Assembly (NCBI GenBank): GCA_030272155.1
Contig: CP126203.1
Coordinates: forward strand, 2,108,001 to 2,172,000
DNA length: 64,000 bases
Direction: 5' to 3'
Origin: Tetradesmus obliquus
Taxonomy: Eukaryota > Chlorophyta > Chlorophyceae > Sphaeropleales > Scenedesmaceae
Below, piece by piece: positions 50,420 to 63,016 of the stretch (positions are counted from its first letter, which is position 1; each line of letters starts with the position of its first letter). Below the pieces are notes generated by a model, which saw only the letters and a program-made list of their open reading frames with translations, ran no database searches and was not told where the DNA came from. A program made the position numbers and the translations under genes.

Positions 50420-53400
50420 ATGCGCGCCTGGGTCATCGCGCTGGCAGCGCTGCTGCTTGCAGGAACATGCAGCCGCACCCCTGCTACAGCACACGCAGTC
50501 AACCTCGACGCCTGGAGCGTCGCTGCAGAAACCACACCAGCAGCAGCGCAGCCAGCTGATACTCTGGACATCAATGCTGCATGGCCCACAGAAGCAGTAG
50601 CCACAGTGCCTGAGCCACGCAGCATTCAAATTGCTTGGCCGTCAAGGGGAAGCCAGCCGCCAGATGCAGCTCAGATTGACAGCCCCCGCGAATGCAAGAA
50701 GTTGGGCATGCAATGGCATGATGCCTTCTGCAGCCCCTGCGCGTTTGACTTCTACTATGACAATGCTGCAGCGCGCTGCATGCCTCGTGAGTTGTGCTGT
50801 TGTCATTGGAGCAGCACAGCGCGAGCCAGGGCCTGCAGATATATGATCAACCTCTTCTTTGAAACAGCACATGCTTTGTGTTGCATCCGTGCTCAGAAAG
50901 CTGCCTAGCCTGCTGCAGCTACAGCTACAGCTCACTTGAATTGAGCTGCACCACGCAGTTGACTACAGAGGGTATGTTGCACTGCTGTGTGATGAGGCCC
51001 TCCCAGTGCCAGGACCCCGCTTTTCTGTGTGCGCTTGCAGCCGCTGTGCTGCTCTGTAGTTCACAGCACGCTCAGCCTGTGACGCCAACGAGCTTACAAC
51101 ACATGCGGCTATGCTGTTGCGTCCGCAGGGCCCGTGGCAGCACTCACTGCCGCTGCTGGCAAGAAGGGAAAGGCAGTGCACGTTCCCCAGCCCCCGCCAC
51201 CACCACCACCCCTCAACTGCAGCTGCACAGTCCCTGGGCCAACCGGACCGCCAGGGCCCCAAGGAATTGCAGGCGAGGCTGTGCATGCGCATGCTGCTTG
51301 CTGATGCCTTAATGCATTGCCCAAACAGCATCTCGTGGAAAGTCCTGAGCATGCCGCTTTCGGCAGCAATGCCAACAGCAGCAGAAGGGGGTGGGGTGCA
51401 GCAGCATGCAGCTGGGAGCAGTGAGCTTGGGTGCAGTGTGCAGGACTGTGCCTTGCTGGCTAGGTGCCAGCAAGGCACAGCCTGCATCAACATCATCGTC
51501 ATAAGCATCATCATCATCAGCAGCAGCAGCAGCAGCAAGGAAGCATATCCTTGCCCCACATCCTCCAGCACCTTACGTGATGTGGTTGTGGCAAATGCAC
51601 TTGTGTACATCAGCGACAGATGTGCGTGTAGTGGTTCAGGCAAAACAATAGGATGCAAGGAGAGGCCTGCCTTACAACTTCTGTACCTTCGTGCTGCACC
51701 ATATGCAGGTCCTGCCGGCAAGCGAGGTGTTGATGGTCCTGATGGGGTCAATGGCACCAATGGCAAGGATGGGAAAGATGGCATGCCAGGCCCAACAGGT
51801 CCCACAGGTGCAGACGCCAGAACATGAACAGGCTGCTCATTGCCTCGGCCCGTCGGCCCATAAACTTTAGGGTTTTGGGTTCAGGTTCACTACTAGATAG
51901 TTTAGGATTTAGGGTTTAGGTTTATTATACTACTCCCTGGGCTCCCCAAAGTCCTTCAGCGTTGACCTACACCTATACCTACGGCTGCACAAGCTATGCA
52001 CCTGCTGCTTCAACGCCCGTGCTACAGATGCAGCCGCAGCATGTCTGCTCCATCAAAAGCCAATGCATAATGGCTTGCTGGATCCACTGCTGTTGCTGCT
52101 GCTGCTGCCTCTGCAGGCCCACGTGGGTTGCCAGGGCCGAATGGTCACGACGGTCCTGACGGTTTGATGGGGCCAACTGGTGGGTGTGCAGTGAACAGTT
52201 CTGCAGGTGTAGCGCTTCTTGAGGTTGGCAGCGCACTGGGTTGCATTGTATGGACATTACAGCTAACAGGTGATGCCAATACTCTGCAGTGGATCTCAGC
52301 TCATCTTGTTGCAAATCCGCTTACATACAGCTGGCCTTGTCAGTCCAAACAAAGTATTGACAGCACAGCGCCACCAGTAAGCATACTCTTCGTGTGCAGT
52401 CATCGGTGCTGTATGGATGACTTTAGTTGGGTGTTCGACGTGCTGTCTGCATGTGCTGCCTGTTGTGCATGTCTTGTTTGCAGGCCCTACTGGTGCTCCT
52501 GGGGCAGACACCTTTGGCACCACAGGGCCGCAAGGTATGGCTGTGCGTTGCCTACTGCAGCCATGTGCATGTGCGTCAGCTGCTGCAGCATTGCAAATTC
52601 CCTCTCTGCTTGTGCTTTTTTTACCAAAGTTTCACTTGACGCTAGCAGCAGTGTCTTTGGGCTCGGACCTGTGCTTCCAGAACCCTGTGTGTGGTGCTTG
52701 CTTCACTGTTATTAACAGTAGTACCCCACTTTGCAAGTCAGAGGGGGGAGAACAGGTTCTGCAGTTGCTTACAGAGCTGAGCATGTCACGCGCTGGGCTG
52801 ACTGTTCACACAGTTATGAATCATATCTATCATTTTCGTGTATATCTGTGTATCTATCCACACACAGTATGAGTCGTATCTCTATTCATCCATCCATCGC
52901 TATCTTTACAATACACGTACTGCTTTGTTGCTGCAGGCCGCCCTGGCCCTGCCGGCCTTCCAGGTGGGAGCTGTGAGGCAGGCTGAGGAGCTGTGCAAGA
53001 CCTTGCACTGTAGCACTGTTTAGCAGCAGCAGCAGCATTGGTTGCAGTGGCAGCAAAAGATAAAATACTGTTGCGGCTGCAACTAGGCCCTCTGCACATG
53101 CAGCGGGACCACAGCTGCTTGGAATGCTGCAGCAACCAGCTTCAGTTGGCAGGCTCCTGCTGCATATCTCGAGCGTGGCATGCACAGCAGATTGAGCAAT
53201 CAGTACGATATGCTAGTGTTCTTTGCCTGGGCACTGCTGCTGCTGCTACTGCAGCTTACCAACGTGCTGCCGCTAGCACTGCTGCTTCTACTGTTGCTGC
53301 TCACCCCTCCAATACTGCCCCTACCACTGCTGCTGCTGCTGCTGCCACCTCCCGTCAGGCCCTGATGGCCAGCCAGGCGCAGCAGTGCCCGGCCCTGCTG

Positions 53401-56400
53401 GGCCGCCTGGTGAGCTCTGGCTGGCATTACTCACGCTGCTTGGAACGACAGCAAACATGCACTCATGGCATAGCATTGGTAGCTGCATTGGTAGCATGCT
53501 ACGATACGTTACGTTGCTTGCAACAACAGCAACCATGCAGCCATGCCACCGGATCTGTTGCACCATGCATCAGCAGCCTCATACAGCGACACGCAGCATC
53601 ATGCATACGCAGTCCTCAGCGGCATGCGTAGTACGCAGGCTGCAGCATCCGAAGACATGAGCATGCGGATGGAATTGCAGCATAACACAGCGGCATGCAG
53701 CACCGCTCTGCCAAGCATGCGTTGCGCTGCTGACAGCACTTCCAGTGCGCTCGCAGCTATGATCAGATCATGCAGGCCTACAACAATCAGTTTGCTGCTG
53801 AGTGAGCAGCACGTGGGTGGTGAACACATGGAGCTGCACAGCTGTACGTTACACACTCCTCACGTCTGACGTAGTGTGTATGCACGCTGCTGTCGATGTC
53901 ATTTGCTGCTTTCATGACGCTGCAGGCCCCGGCATCACTGGACCGCAAGGTGGGGCAGCTCAGCAGATCTTGGAATGTATAGTTTGTTTGCGCCTGGTCA
54001 GCTGCCACTGACTAGAAAACAAAAAAATCGTACAAAGGATAGATATGTTTTGCAACCCCGCCTGAGCAAGAACACAATAAGCTTGTTGTAGGAAGTTCTG
54101 CCTGATGCATAGCAATGCCAGCGTATATCAGTTAAAGTGGCGCAAAAGTGGCGCACCTGGTGCTCTGCTGAATCCAGGCCCTACCTGACCTTTTGACCCC
54201 AACGATTTCTGCTGTCCTTCTGCTTGCAGGTCCCCAAGGAGGGCGAGGTGGGGCACAGCAGCAGTGCTGGACATTTTCAGCCAGCCATCAAGCATTCTGG
54301 GCATTGCAGCCTCATTGCAGCCGCAAGATGATAAAGACACCAGCAGCGTTCCAGCTGCTGGTGTAGGTTTTCAGTTCTTGCGCACGTGTGATGACTAAGC
54401 GGCTGTGGCGATGGCACAAGAGCCTGCTGCTGCCAGCTCCCTCGCACCCAACAGCCGCGGCTCATCATCATCATTATCATGTTACCACTTATATGAAACC
54501 ATTTTTATCATCATCATCGTCATATCATCATGTTACCATTGAAGCAGCCGCAGCTCGTACATTGGATGCCAGCAAGCACTGACTTGGCAAGGCAGCAAGG
54601 CAGTGTATGCTGTCGAGGTTGTTGGCAGACTGCACAATTGCTGGATTTTGTTTTGTGAGCTGCCTTGGGGTGGAGTTGATGTGTGGACACCATGCTGCTT
54701 TTGCACCTCTGCAGGCTTCCCAGGACAGGATGGGCCGCCGGGGAATCAAGGGCCAGCAGGTAACAGTTCACGCAGCAGCAGCAGCAGCACTGGGTGCACC
54801 TTGCTAGTTGCACTTCAATGACTTCGCCGCAGAGCAGGGCCGCAGCAGCCGCCAGCGCAGTTGAGTTGCCGCTTTCAAACAGCAACAAAAAACCGCACAT
54901 GCCGGGCATGCAGGTTCTCAGCTCCCTTTTCTGAAAACTAAACTACGATTGCACCCTTCTGGGTGTGTTGGTTTGACATCAAGGGCTAGACCTGCCATGC
55001 ATGGCACCTAAAGCAGTGCTAGGCGAACAGCAGGCGGGGAATGTGGAGCCAAACCAGGCCGCATACTTGGCGCATGCTGCTGCCTTATCTTTTCAGAGTG
55101 CCTAAGCTCTTCCAGCAACGCACACCATACCATCAGTCAAGCTCAAGCTCGCCTTTCCATGCAACTGCACATACTACAGCGCATTGCGAGAATGGAATAC
55201 GTCAACATGCGACCTGTTCTCCTCAACCCCCAAGCACTGACAGCACCGCTGCTGGTCTGTTGCTGTTGTCTATCGGTTGCTGCTGCGCAGGGCCTGACGG
55301 AGCTGACGGCGCCCGCGGCCCAAATGGTAAGCCTTGCCGCAGCTGCAGCCAAGCCTGAATGAATGAATAAATGAATGAATGAATGAATGAATGAATGAAT
55401 GAATAGCTACGCGTGGTGTGTTTTTACTCGCCACCTGCGGAGGGCGTTGTGTGTGACGATGAGGATACCCCATGCGCCTTCACACCTCCTACCATTCCAA
55501 GCCTGATACACTAATGCCACACACGCATATGACTTGTAAAGTGTCATGCATGCTGCTGGTTACATGTGCGTACATGCTAGCAGGCTGGCATCAGCAACAC
55601 AAGCACTGGCTGTTATGTCGAAACATGAACAAGCGCATGCAATGCGCATTGCGCAGTTGTGGCTGAGTATAGCAGCAAGCTTCTGCATTGGTGGCAGGAG
55701 TCATGTGTGAACAAACATCTGTTACCATGTGTCCGCACCTGTCTGCAGGGAAGTTTTGCAATAACATCAGGGTGATTGACATATACACGAGCGCTGCCCC
55801 TTTGGATACGCTGGATCCAACTGACGGCGTGGGTTACGCCAACGCGGATGCGTTTGACTGCCGCTTGCCGTTTCTTACCAAACTGCCGGGCCCTGCTGCC
55901 ACCTTGGGAGGAGAGTGCTGGCTCGAGTGCACGTGAGTGCAACTAGGCTTTCGTATGATAGCGTGCTGGTTGTATTGATGCAGTGTGATACAACAGGTTG
56001 ATTTTGAGGAATTGGTGGAGGTGTGAACTGAGTTGGAGGCACCTGCCGCTGCAACCTGACAAGCAGTGCAAGGCCCAGATGCATGCATAATGTGGGCTGT
56101 CAAAGGTTGAATGGTGGTTTGAGTTAACTTGGAAGCATTTGCTGTTGTGGCAAGGAGTGCAAGGCCCCAAGTGCTTGCACAATGCTCAGCGTGGGTGCAG
56201 CATGCAGCGAACGATCTCTGCCGAAGCATCTACATGCATACAATGATCTCAGCAATGCGTTTTCTGCGCCTACAGGTGCCCTGGCGGCGCTGGCAGCTGC
56301 TCAGGCGACCCTTACCGGAGCATCTACATGCAGTGAACACACCACGCGTAGCTCATTCATTCATTCATGCATTCATGCATTCATTCATTCATGCATTCAT

Positions 56401-56943
56401 TCATGCATTCATTCATGCATTCATTCATGCATTCATTCATGCATGCATTCATTCATTTATGCATTCATGCATGCATTCATTCATTCATTCATTCATTCAT
56501 TCATTCATTCATTCATTCATTCATTCATTCATTCATTCATTCATTTATTCATTCATTCATTCATGCAATGATCCCGGCAATGCGTTTTCTGCGCCTGCAG
56601 GTGCCCTGGTGGCGGCTGCTCCAGCGACCCCTACCGCAGCATCTACATGCAGTGAACACACCACCCGTAGCTCATTCATTCATTCATTCATTCATTCATT
56701 CATTCATTCATGCAATGATCCCGGCAATGCGTTTTCTGCGCCTACAGGTGCCCTGGTGCCCCTGTCGGCTGCTCAGGCGACCCTTACCGCAGCATCTACA
56801 TCCGTGCATTGTCCAGTATGGCCCCTGCCACGCCTTATACTGGTGGCGACGGTGCATTCCAGTGCAGGTGGCACGTTGTGCAGCAGCTGGCTGGGTACCA
56901 GTGCACGGTGAATGCGCGCCTGACGTGCTGCGTGGACCCATGA
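50420..56943 (+). CDS. Secreted collagen-like protein E
   Basis: Exons 50420-50786, 51129-51272, 51709-51807, 52117-52179, 52484-52534, 52937-52963, 53359-53409, 53926-53949, 54230-54247, 54715-54759, 55291-55326, 55749-55932 and 56748-56943 join in frame to 434 residues. A signal peptide (MRAWVIALAALLLAGTCS) is followed by a longer spacer than in C or D, the Cys motif CKKLGMQWHDAFCSPC, a Pro-rich hinge and Gly-X-Y repeats (for example GVDGPDGVNGTNGKDG). The C-terminal domain has AFDCR, LGGECWLECTCPG, FQCRWH and a terminal LTCCVDP. Exon 2 is 144 nt, the same as in gene C. Its donor is GC (AG|GCGAGG), required by the phase of exon 3. Two decoy copies of the last exon's 5' end lie just upstream of it. 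Confidence 0.82.
51866..51926. repeat. Degenerate telomere-like TTTAGGG stretch
   Basis: About 60 bp in an intron of gene E contains TTTAGGGTTTTGGGTTCAGG and TTTAGGATTTAGGGTTTAGG, close to the plant-type TTTAGGG telomere repeat. A shorter GGGTTTAGGGTTTA occurs at about 57105. It may be an interstitial telomeric remnant or simple sequence. Confidence 0.5.
55357..55490 (+). repeat. Dispersed repeat flanked by GAAT tetranucleotides, copy 2
   Basis: (GAAT)n with one AAAT variant is followed by AGCTACGCGTGGTGTGTTT and a tail ending CGATGAGGATACCCCATGCGCC. Order and sequence match 29476-29577 in gene C. The GAAT tract is longer here. It lies in an intron of gene E. Confidence 0.75.
56221..56747 (+). 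repeat. Decoy copies of the last-exon 5' end of gene E with (TCAT)n tracts
   Basis: The unit holds (TCAT)n, then CAATGATC...GCAATGCGTTTTCTGCGCC(T/G), an AG acceptor, and the first ~55 nt of the last exon (starting GTGCCCTGG). It recurs with acceptors ending at 56275, about 56600 and 56747; a further remnant starts the block near 56221. In the first two copies the exon copy reaches ATGCAGTGA, a stop, and then the GAACACACCAC-GTAGC element. Only the third copy continues into the real C-terminal exon. Confidence 0.85.
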
Positions 56944-59902
56944 GGCAGGCAGGCTGTTGCAGTACAGTCGCGTGGCTTTCAAGCACACAACAGCAACAGT
57001 GCATGCATGCATGCACTTGTGGCAGCGGCAGGCGTCCTGCAGAGCGTGCTTCTGGTACCTGCAAGCAGCACCACTTCAGCAGGCGTGCAGCTATATATAG
57101 CTATGGGTTTAGGGTTTACAAATAGCGTGTTTGTGCCGGGCAAAGCCAGAAGGGGTAGTAGGGCTGCGCAGCATTTGTGCTGCTGCAGCCATCGGCGGCT
57201 GATCTGATCTCGGCGCAACATAGTAACAGCCGCTACGTATGCGTGATGAAGTATGGTGTTCTGACGGTGTATGTGTCAGGTATACGTGTGAAACCGGGCT
57301 TCTGTGGACCACCAAACGATCTGTGTGTTGCTGTGCACCACCCGTGTGATCAGGGAGTGCATGGGTGGGTTTGCAGACACGGCATGGCTATGCAGACAGG
57401 TGTGGGAGGGGCTGTCGGGCTGAGGTGAAAGGTTGTGGGTATGTGTGTTATGTGCGGGGATGCTCTTCAGTAATGTGTGAATACGCATGCATGTATTGCT
57501 TTTGTGAAAGAGGCAGCTGCTTAGGGTGAACGCTGCCAGCAATCAGCTGCTGCAGTGTGAGGGCTGCTTTTGATGCTCATGACTTTGGGCTTAGTGGGTC
57601 GCGTGTTTGATTCGCCTGCACCCAAGGGCACTGGAGCAGGATCGCCCCATGTGCATATGTTGACCCTGGTTCTTTGATCAAACCGCGAGGCTTGTGTATG
57701 CATGCTGGGCCCCACAAAATATCCAGGTCATATGAGGTGATAGGATGCATCAGCCTGCCACTTTGATTTTGGCGGTGTGTGTCTGTTTGGGCTGCTGCTC
57801 ACTGGGAATCCAGGTCATCAGTGCCTGCAGCTGGCAGTTTCTGTTTTGGCGATGGGTGTTACCTTTGGGCTGCTGCTGGCTGGGGATCATAAAAAGCTGC
57901 AGCCTGGAAGGTGTTTTGTCACCTGCCATATGACAGTGGTGCTGGACTTGCATTTGAGTCGAGGGGGAGGGGCGGCAACCTGCATCCGATGCTTGTTTTG
58001 CGGTGCATGCCAACTCCCTCTCAGGACATTCTGCAGCATGTTGCACACATTGAGTGCCAAAATGGCAGAATTATGCAAAATGCACACTTTGGGTGCATAC
58101 TTGGCAGCATCAGGCGACCTGTTATAGCTCAGCAGGTGACCAGTTCTTATTTGCCATCCCATGCCATGGTGCCCACAAGGGACATTTGTCACCTGTGTTC
58201 TGCGGCAACTGCTTACAGAACACATCAATAACGCATAAAAATGCTAGGGTCTTTCACAGGCATGCATGCTGCATGCTTTTAAAGACGTCTTATGCATTGA
58301 ATATTAAATCATGTTACAAACTACACAGCGCAGGTACCAGCACACGTACCACCAGTGGCATGTTCAGTACAACGTGCATACATGTGCGAGCGCTAGGGTG
58401 GTACATCTCAGGAAGTTGCTGTTGTGTGTCTGGAGTTGAGGTGCTGTGGTCTGCCACTGCTGTCGCATGTTTGTGTAGCAGCAGCACCCACACCTATGGA
58501 CACTGCATATATGCATCTTACCTATCACAAGTACTTACTTATACCCCTGTAGCCCTAAGCCAGGGCAAGTGCCTTGTCCGCTGCTTACTACTGCTTGGGT
58601 GCGCTGCCAGATTGTGCATGTGTACTACCTCATCCTCTTGGCCCTGAGGCCGGCCAAGTGCCTTGTGGGCGCTTCTTGCTGCTGCAAAGCGTGCTTCAGG
58701 CCTGTGCTGCTTGGGAGGGCTCTGCGCAGCAGCTGCAACCTCCTCATATTTAGGTGTAAACCTGAACCTGAATTGCCAGCAGCCTGATGGTGTGGTTGGG
58801 GCATGATGCCTCCAGGCTTGTGCATGGGGTTTTGTTGGGCTGGTGCGTCAGGAGACATGCACGCACGGCATCCACAGCTGCGGCAGCAGACATGCACGCA
58901 CGGCATCCACAGCTGCGTCAGCAGACATGCACGCACGGCATCCACAGCTGCGGCAGCAGCTGTTGCCACAGCTGTGAAGGTGACCTGGAATGCTGCATGC
59001 GCTCTCAAAGCAGCCAGAGATGTGCGCTTGCTTGGGCTTCACGCTATGCCCCAGGAGTGTCGGCGCAGCGGCGCCCTCACGCTGGGTGGTGCATTTGGAT
59101 TGTGTGAATGGCTGGTCGACTGCTGCTGCACATGTAGGTGGCGGCACTGCCATGCTGTGTGTCCTTTGTGTGTACTATTTCATCTACAAAATCCAAATGC
59201 ACGACCCAGCACTTCCTTGCTGTGTGTCCCTTGTGTGTACTTTATCTACCCTGTGGTACCTCGCCAAGGACGTTGTTTGGATCGTTAACTTGGCAGCAAA
59301 GTGTGTTTGCACGGCCGCAGCAGCAGCAGGCAGGGTCACTGTGGGCCTTGAGCTGTCAAACAGCTTTGTTACAGAATGCAATACGTCACTTGTCTGAAAG
59401 TGAAACACATTGCGGCATGTCAGGCATGCAGCTGCTTGTACTGTGATTCGGCTAGTAGACTGTAACAACCGCCTGTTCCCCTATCGGCCTGTAAGAGTCT
59501 TACGTAAGCATCCCTTTACCTGGCGTCAACCACAGCCTGCTCAGCAGGCTGCTCATCATCATCATCATCATGACAAACCAATTAAGCGTTCAGCAACCTC
59601 TTGTTGCCATGCTAGCGCGGCATGACCCAGCCACACAGCATCATCTGGCCATCAGCAAATTCCCCATCATGCCACAGCAACGACGACAATATTGCAGCAG
59701 CTGCTGCTTGCACGGAGTGCAATGAATGCAGACTGGAGGCCAACATTCACCCACTCATGCAAGCTACTAGCTTCTCCCGAGGAGAAATGTGCCATATGCA
59801 ACTCCTGGCCATCGGACGCACAAGGTGTGAGAAACGCACAGACTGCAGCTGACAGTGCGCGCAGCACCGGCAGCAATAATCAATTGCTGATGCAAAGCTG
59901 CG
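56944..59902. other. Long intergenic stretch, no recognised gene
   Basis: About 3 kb holding the 3' UTRs of gene E (+) and, on the right, of the ankyrin gene (-). No frame with domain-like sequence or consistent splicing was found. A 35-bp minisatellite lies at 58853-58957. Confidence 0.4.
58853..58957. repeat. 35-bp minisatellite, 3 copies
   Basis: Three copies of a unit starting AGACATGCACGCACGGCATC and ending CTGCGGCAGC, with one G/T difference in the second copy. Intergenic. Confidence 0.9.
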
Positions 59903-61927
59903 TCACATGTTCACACGCTTGTCTACAGCAGGGTAAAACTTGTACTGCTCATTTTCGGGGTACACAACAAGCTGCCCTGCTAGCCGCCCCGCCTGCTGCT
60001 GTTGCTGTATGCTGCCGCGCGCTGCTATAGCCGCTGCCACTGCTGCTGTCGGCGTGGATGGTTCTGACGACGCACCCGACCCGCTCGGCGCTGCTGCTGC
60101 TGCTGCTGGTGGTGCTGCTGCTGCTGCATTTCGCAGCACCTGTACCACAGTGTGGTGCTGCTCTGCCCTCGCCAGGTCCAGGGCTGACTTCTGCTCTGCG
60201 TTTCTGGCAGCAGGGTTCAGCCCCGCTTGCAGCAGCCACTGAACCGCTGCTACCTGCCCTTGTGCTGCTGCCTCATGTAGCAGCGTTGTCATGTCGAGTG
60301 TGTCTGAGCGCAGGTCGAAGCCGTGAGCAGCAAGGACTGCTAAAACTTGCACATGGCCTCCTCGTGCTGCTAGATGGCCGATCGTAACTCGCCCCTGCCA
60401 CAAATGTGACAAAAGCACAGCAACAGATGGGGCCAGCGTCAGGGAGCAAACGGCTTAAAGCAACAAACAACGCGCAGCGTCAGTTGAGGAGGCTTTAGCG
60501 CTTTCAGTGCATGCTGTGCAAGCAGCGCAACACCAGCAGCAGGCTGATGGCCCACTGTATGCTGCACTACCTGCACACATGTGCACTTACAACCTGACAA
60601 GCCATGCAACTGGCAGCCTGTCAGTTGCTGTAGCAGCTTCCCCCAGTGCATTCTTTTTTATTTATTCCTGATACAATGCTGTGCATGCTCAGGGATTACC
60701 AGCAGCATTGCAACACATATTCTGCCTTGGGTCAGCTGTCTTGCTGTTCATCCCAATACACAGCTCCTGCCATAGCTCGCTACAAGAATGTACTGTTGTT
60801 ACGGCAGCAATACAAACGCTTGATTTGCAGCATAGAATGCGATTCCGACGCACCTGCAGCACGCCGCTGTGCATGTCTGCTCCTGCAAGCAGCATCACAT
60901 CCACAACCTGGGCATGCCCTGCTGCTGCTGCTGCCATGAGTGGGGTGTAGCCCGCTGCGCTGCGCAGCTGCAGCTGCTGCTGCCTGCTGCGCTGGTCGCT
61001 GTTGCGACTACCCATCAGCAGCTGCACGCAGCGCGTGTGGCCTCCGGCAGCTGCCAAGTGCAGCGGAGTGTTGCCGTCCTGCAAGTAACCGGAGTGCCAG
61101 GTGATAGGCGAGTAACAGCGGCTTGCGGCGCAGCGCTTGCTTTTTTGGAATGACGGTGCTGCAGTGCTACATGCAACATGGTCTCTAGGTGCAGTGGCAC
61201 CTGTGCAAGCAGCGGGCATGATGTGCGTTGCTCTGTGATGCTGCAGGAAGTAACACAGTGCAGGCCCTACTGCAGGTGCTAGCTTGTCCAACTGCAAAAC
61301 CCTGGCAAGGCAACTGCAACTGCAACTCAACCACAAAAAAGTTTGGTTGTTGCTGCATGCGGATGCCAGCTGCAGCTGCTGCCGTGCACACAACCAGCGT
61401 GTTTGCTGAAATTCCAACGTTTGATGCAGATGCAGCATACACAGGCCGCGCTTGTGCATGCAGGCGTGCACGTACTGTGTCCTGCAAGCCTGCTGCCTTC
61501 GACCGTCTGTCCAGCAGCTCTCCTAAGATGACATCGAAGCCAGCTGCTGCAGCAACATGCAGCGGGCTTCTGCCATTTTGCTGCAGGACATTGCACATGG
61601 GCACTGTCGGTGAAAGCAAAAGGCAGGCACTCAGCTTGCAGGTGACTTTCTGGCATGCAAGCGGGCTTGAACGGGATTCACACGAGTCAGTGCAATCAGT
61701 ATTTGCTGTCGAGCTGTGAGGGCTGCACGCTGCACATAGCAGAGAGCTGCAGACAGGGCATGCTGTAGATTACTGCTGCTGTTGCTGGGAAGCCTGCTGA
61801 AGCTCACTTTGTCCGCCTGGTCGATATCCGTACACTTCTGTAGCATCACTCGCACATCTGAAATCTCCCCGGACTGCACTGCCTTGTGCAGCGCTGGCTG
61901 CTTGCTCAATCCAAACAGCTTATGCAT
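59903..61927 (-). CDS. Ankyrin-repeat protein
   Basis: Four minus-strand exons, all joined in phase 0, give a complete 313-residue protein: 61927-61808, 61580-61476, 61078-60854 and 60394-59903. The start codon has a strong context (GCCACCATGC). About seven ankyrin repeats are visible in order: PALHKAVQSGEISDVRVMLQ, GRSPLHVAAAAGFDVILGEL, GNTPLHLAAAGGHTRCVQLL, GYTPLMAAAAAGHAQVVDVM, VTIGHLAARGGHVQVLAVLA, TTLLHEAAAQGQVAAVQWLL and SALDLARAEQHHTVVQVL. An Ala/Pro/Ser-rich tail with a short poly-Gln run follows, ending AVDKRVNM. There is no signal peptide, membrane segment or second domain, so it is probably a soluble interaction adaptor. Its partners cannot be told from sequence. Confidence 0.85.
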
Positions 61928-62880
61928 GGTGGCGGAAGCAGCAGCGGAACGCAGGTCAAGTACCAACAGCTCGCCGTAAGCTACACGATCCTAACTTAGT
62001 GACGGGGAATGCCGCGAAGGGTGCAGGAACTGGATACCAGCAGCAGTACACGGCAGTTGCATGCAGGTGATGCAGACCCTTGGATAACCATTCACAGGCA
62101 CGATGTAATTCGAAGCTCAAGAACGACACCATACGATTGCGAATCAGCAACACTGTCCGGTGGCGCGCAAGTTAAACCGCTGTGGAGTGAGCTGACCTGT
62201 CGACTGGTGATTTTGAACCCAGCTGTCATTCATGTGGTCAACACATCACAGCCACGGTGGCTGAGCCACCAGAACCGCTGAAAAAGACCACATCACTGCA
62301 TGCTTGCAGTTGCAAGCCTCAAAATGGCATATCGCAAGCCACAACGGGTTGCTGGCAGTGAGTTGCACTGCACGACACCCTGATCCAAGCATCTGCAGTC
62401 GCTGGGTGTACACAAGGACAACGTGTGAACACCTTGAACTGACAAAACACCATCAGCGTTTTGGCTGGACCAAGCAACAGCACCTAAGCAACAGTACTTG
62501 CGTCAAAGCCGATACCACTGTCTCTGGCATGCTGACTACAGCATGGCAGGCCGATTCACCGCCATAATGGGCCAATAAAAGAAGCCACCAGGCATGTGCC
62601 TCAGAATGGGGTTTGCTACTTAGCCAAGCGCCGACCACAACAAAAATGTGCCTTTGAAAGTCGCCAGTCTGACTATGGTACATGTGACTTGAGGCGCAGC
62701 CAGCCTGGCAGGAACGGTCAGGGGCCCTGAGCGGGTTGCTTGCAGGATGATGTCGTCGTTGTGTTGTGTGTTTTGTGTAGTCCATTCTTGCCAATGGCAT
62801 GACATGAAATCCAGTCTCAATCCTTGGTTGTCATCTCGCCATACTGCGACGCAGTGCAGAACACGGCAGGTGTTTATGGT
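61928..62880. other. Upstream region of the ankyrin gene and 3' region of the next minus-strand gene
   Basis: No supported exon. The part next to 61927 should hold the ankyrin gene promoter. The part near 62.6-62.9 kb may include the unresolved last exon(s) and 3' UTR of the gene entering from the right. Confidence 0.35.
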
Positions 62881-63016
62881 GAGGCGAAGCCCAGCACATA
62901 GACTTCAGGTGACTAGAGTGCTGTGTGGACTGCCAAATTGTGTCAGCAAAGAACCTGTGCACGTGTCCACATGCAGTGCAGCCATTAAAGCACTCCCATC
63001 CGCAATGTGTTCTTAC

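Noticed and set aside
56129-56911. Frame with long HSFIHSFIH-type repeats
   Set aside because: It is the translation of the (TCAT)n microsatellite between decoy exon copies in gene E, not a histidine-rich protein.
57007-59850. Frames of up to about 200 codons in the 57-59.9 kb spacer, examined for further collagen or ankyrin exons
   Set aside because: No Gly-X-Y or ankyrin signature was found and no frame-consistent joins to the flanking genes.
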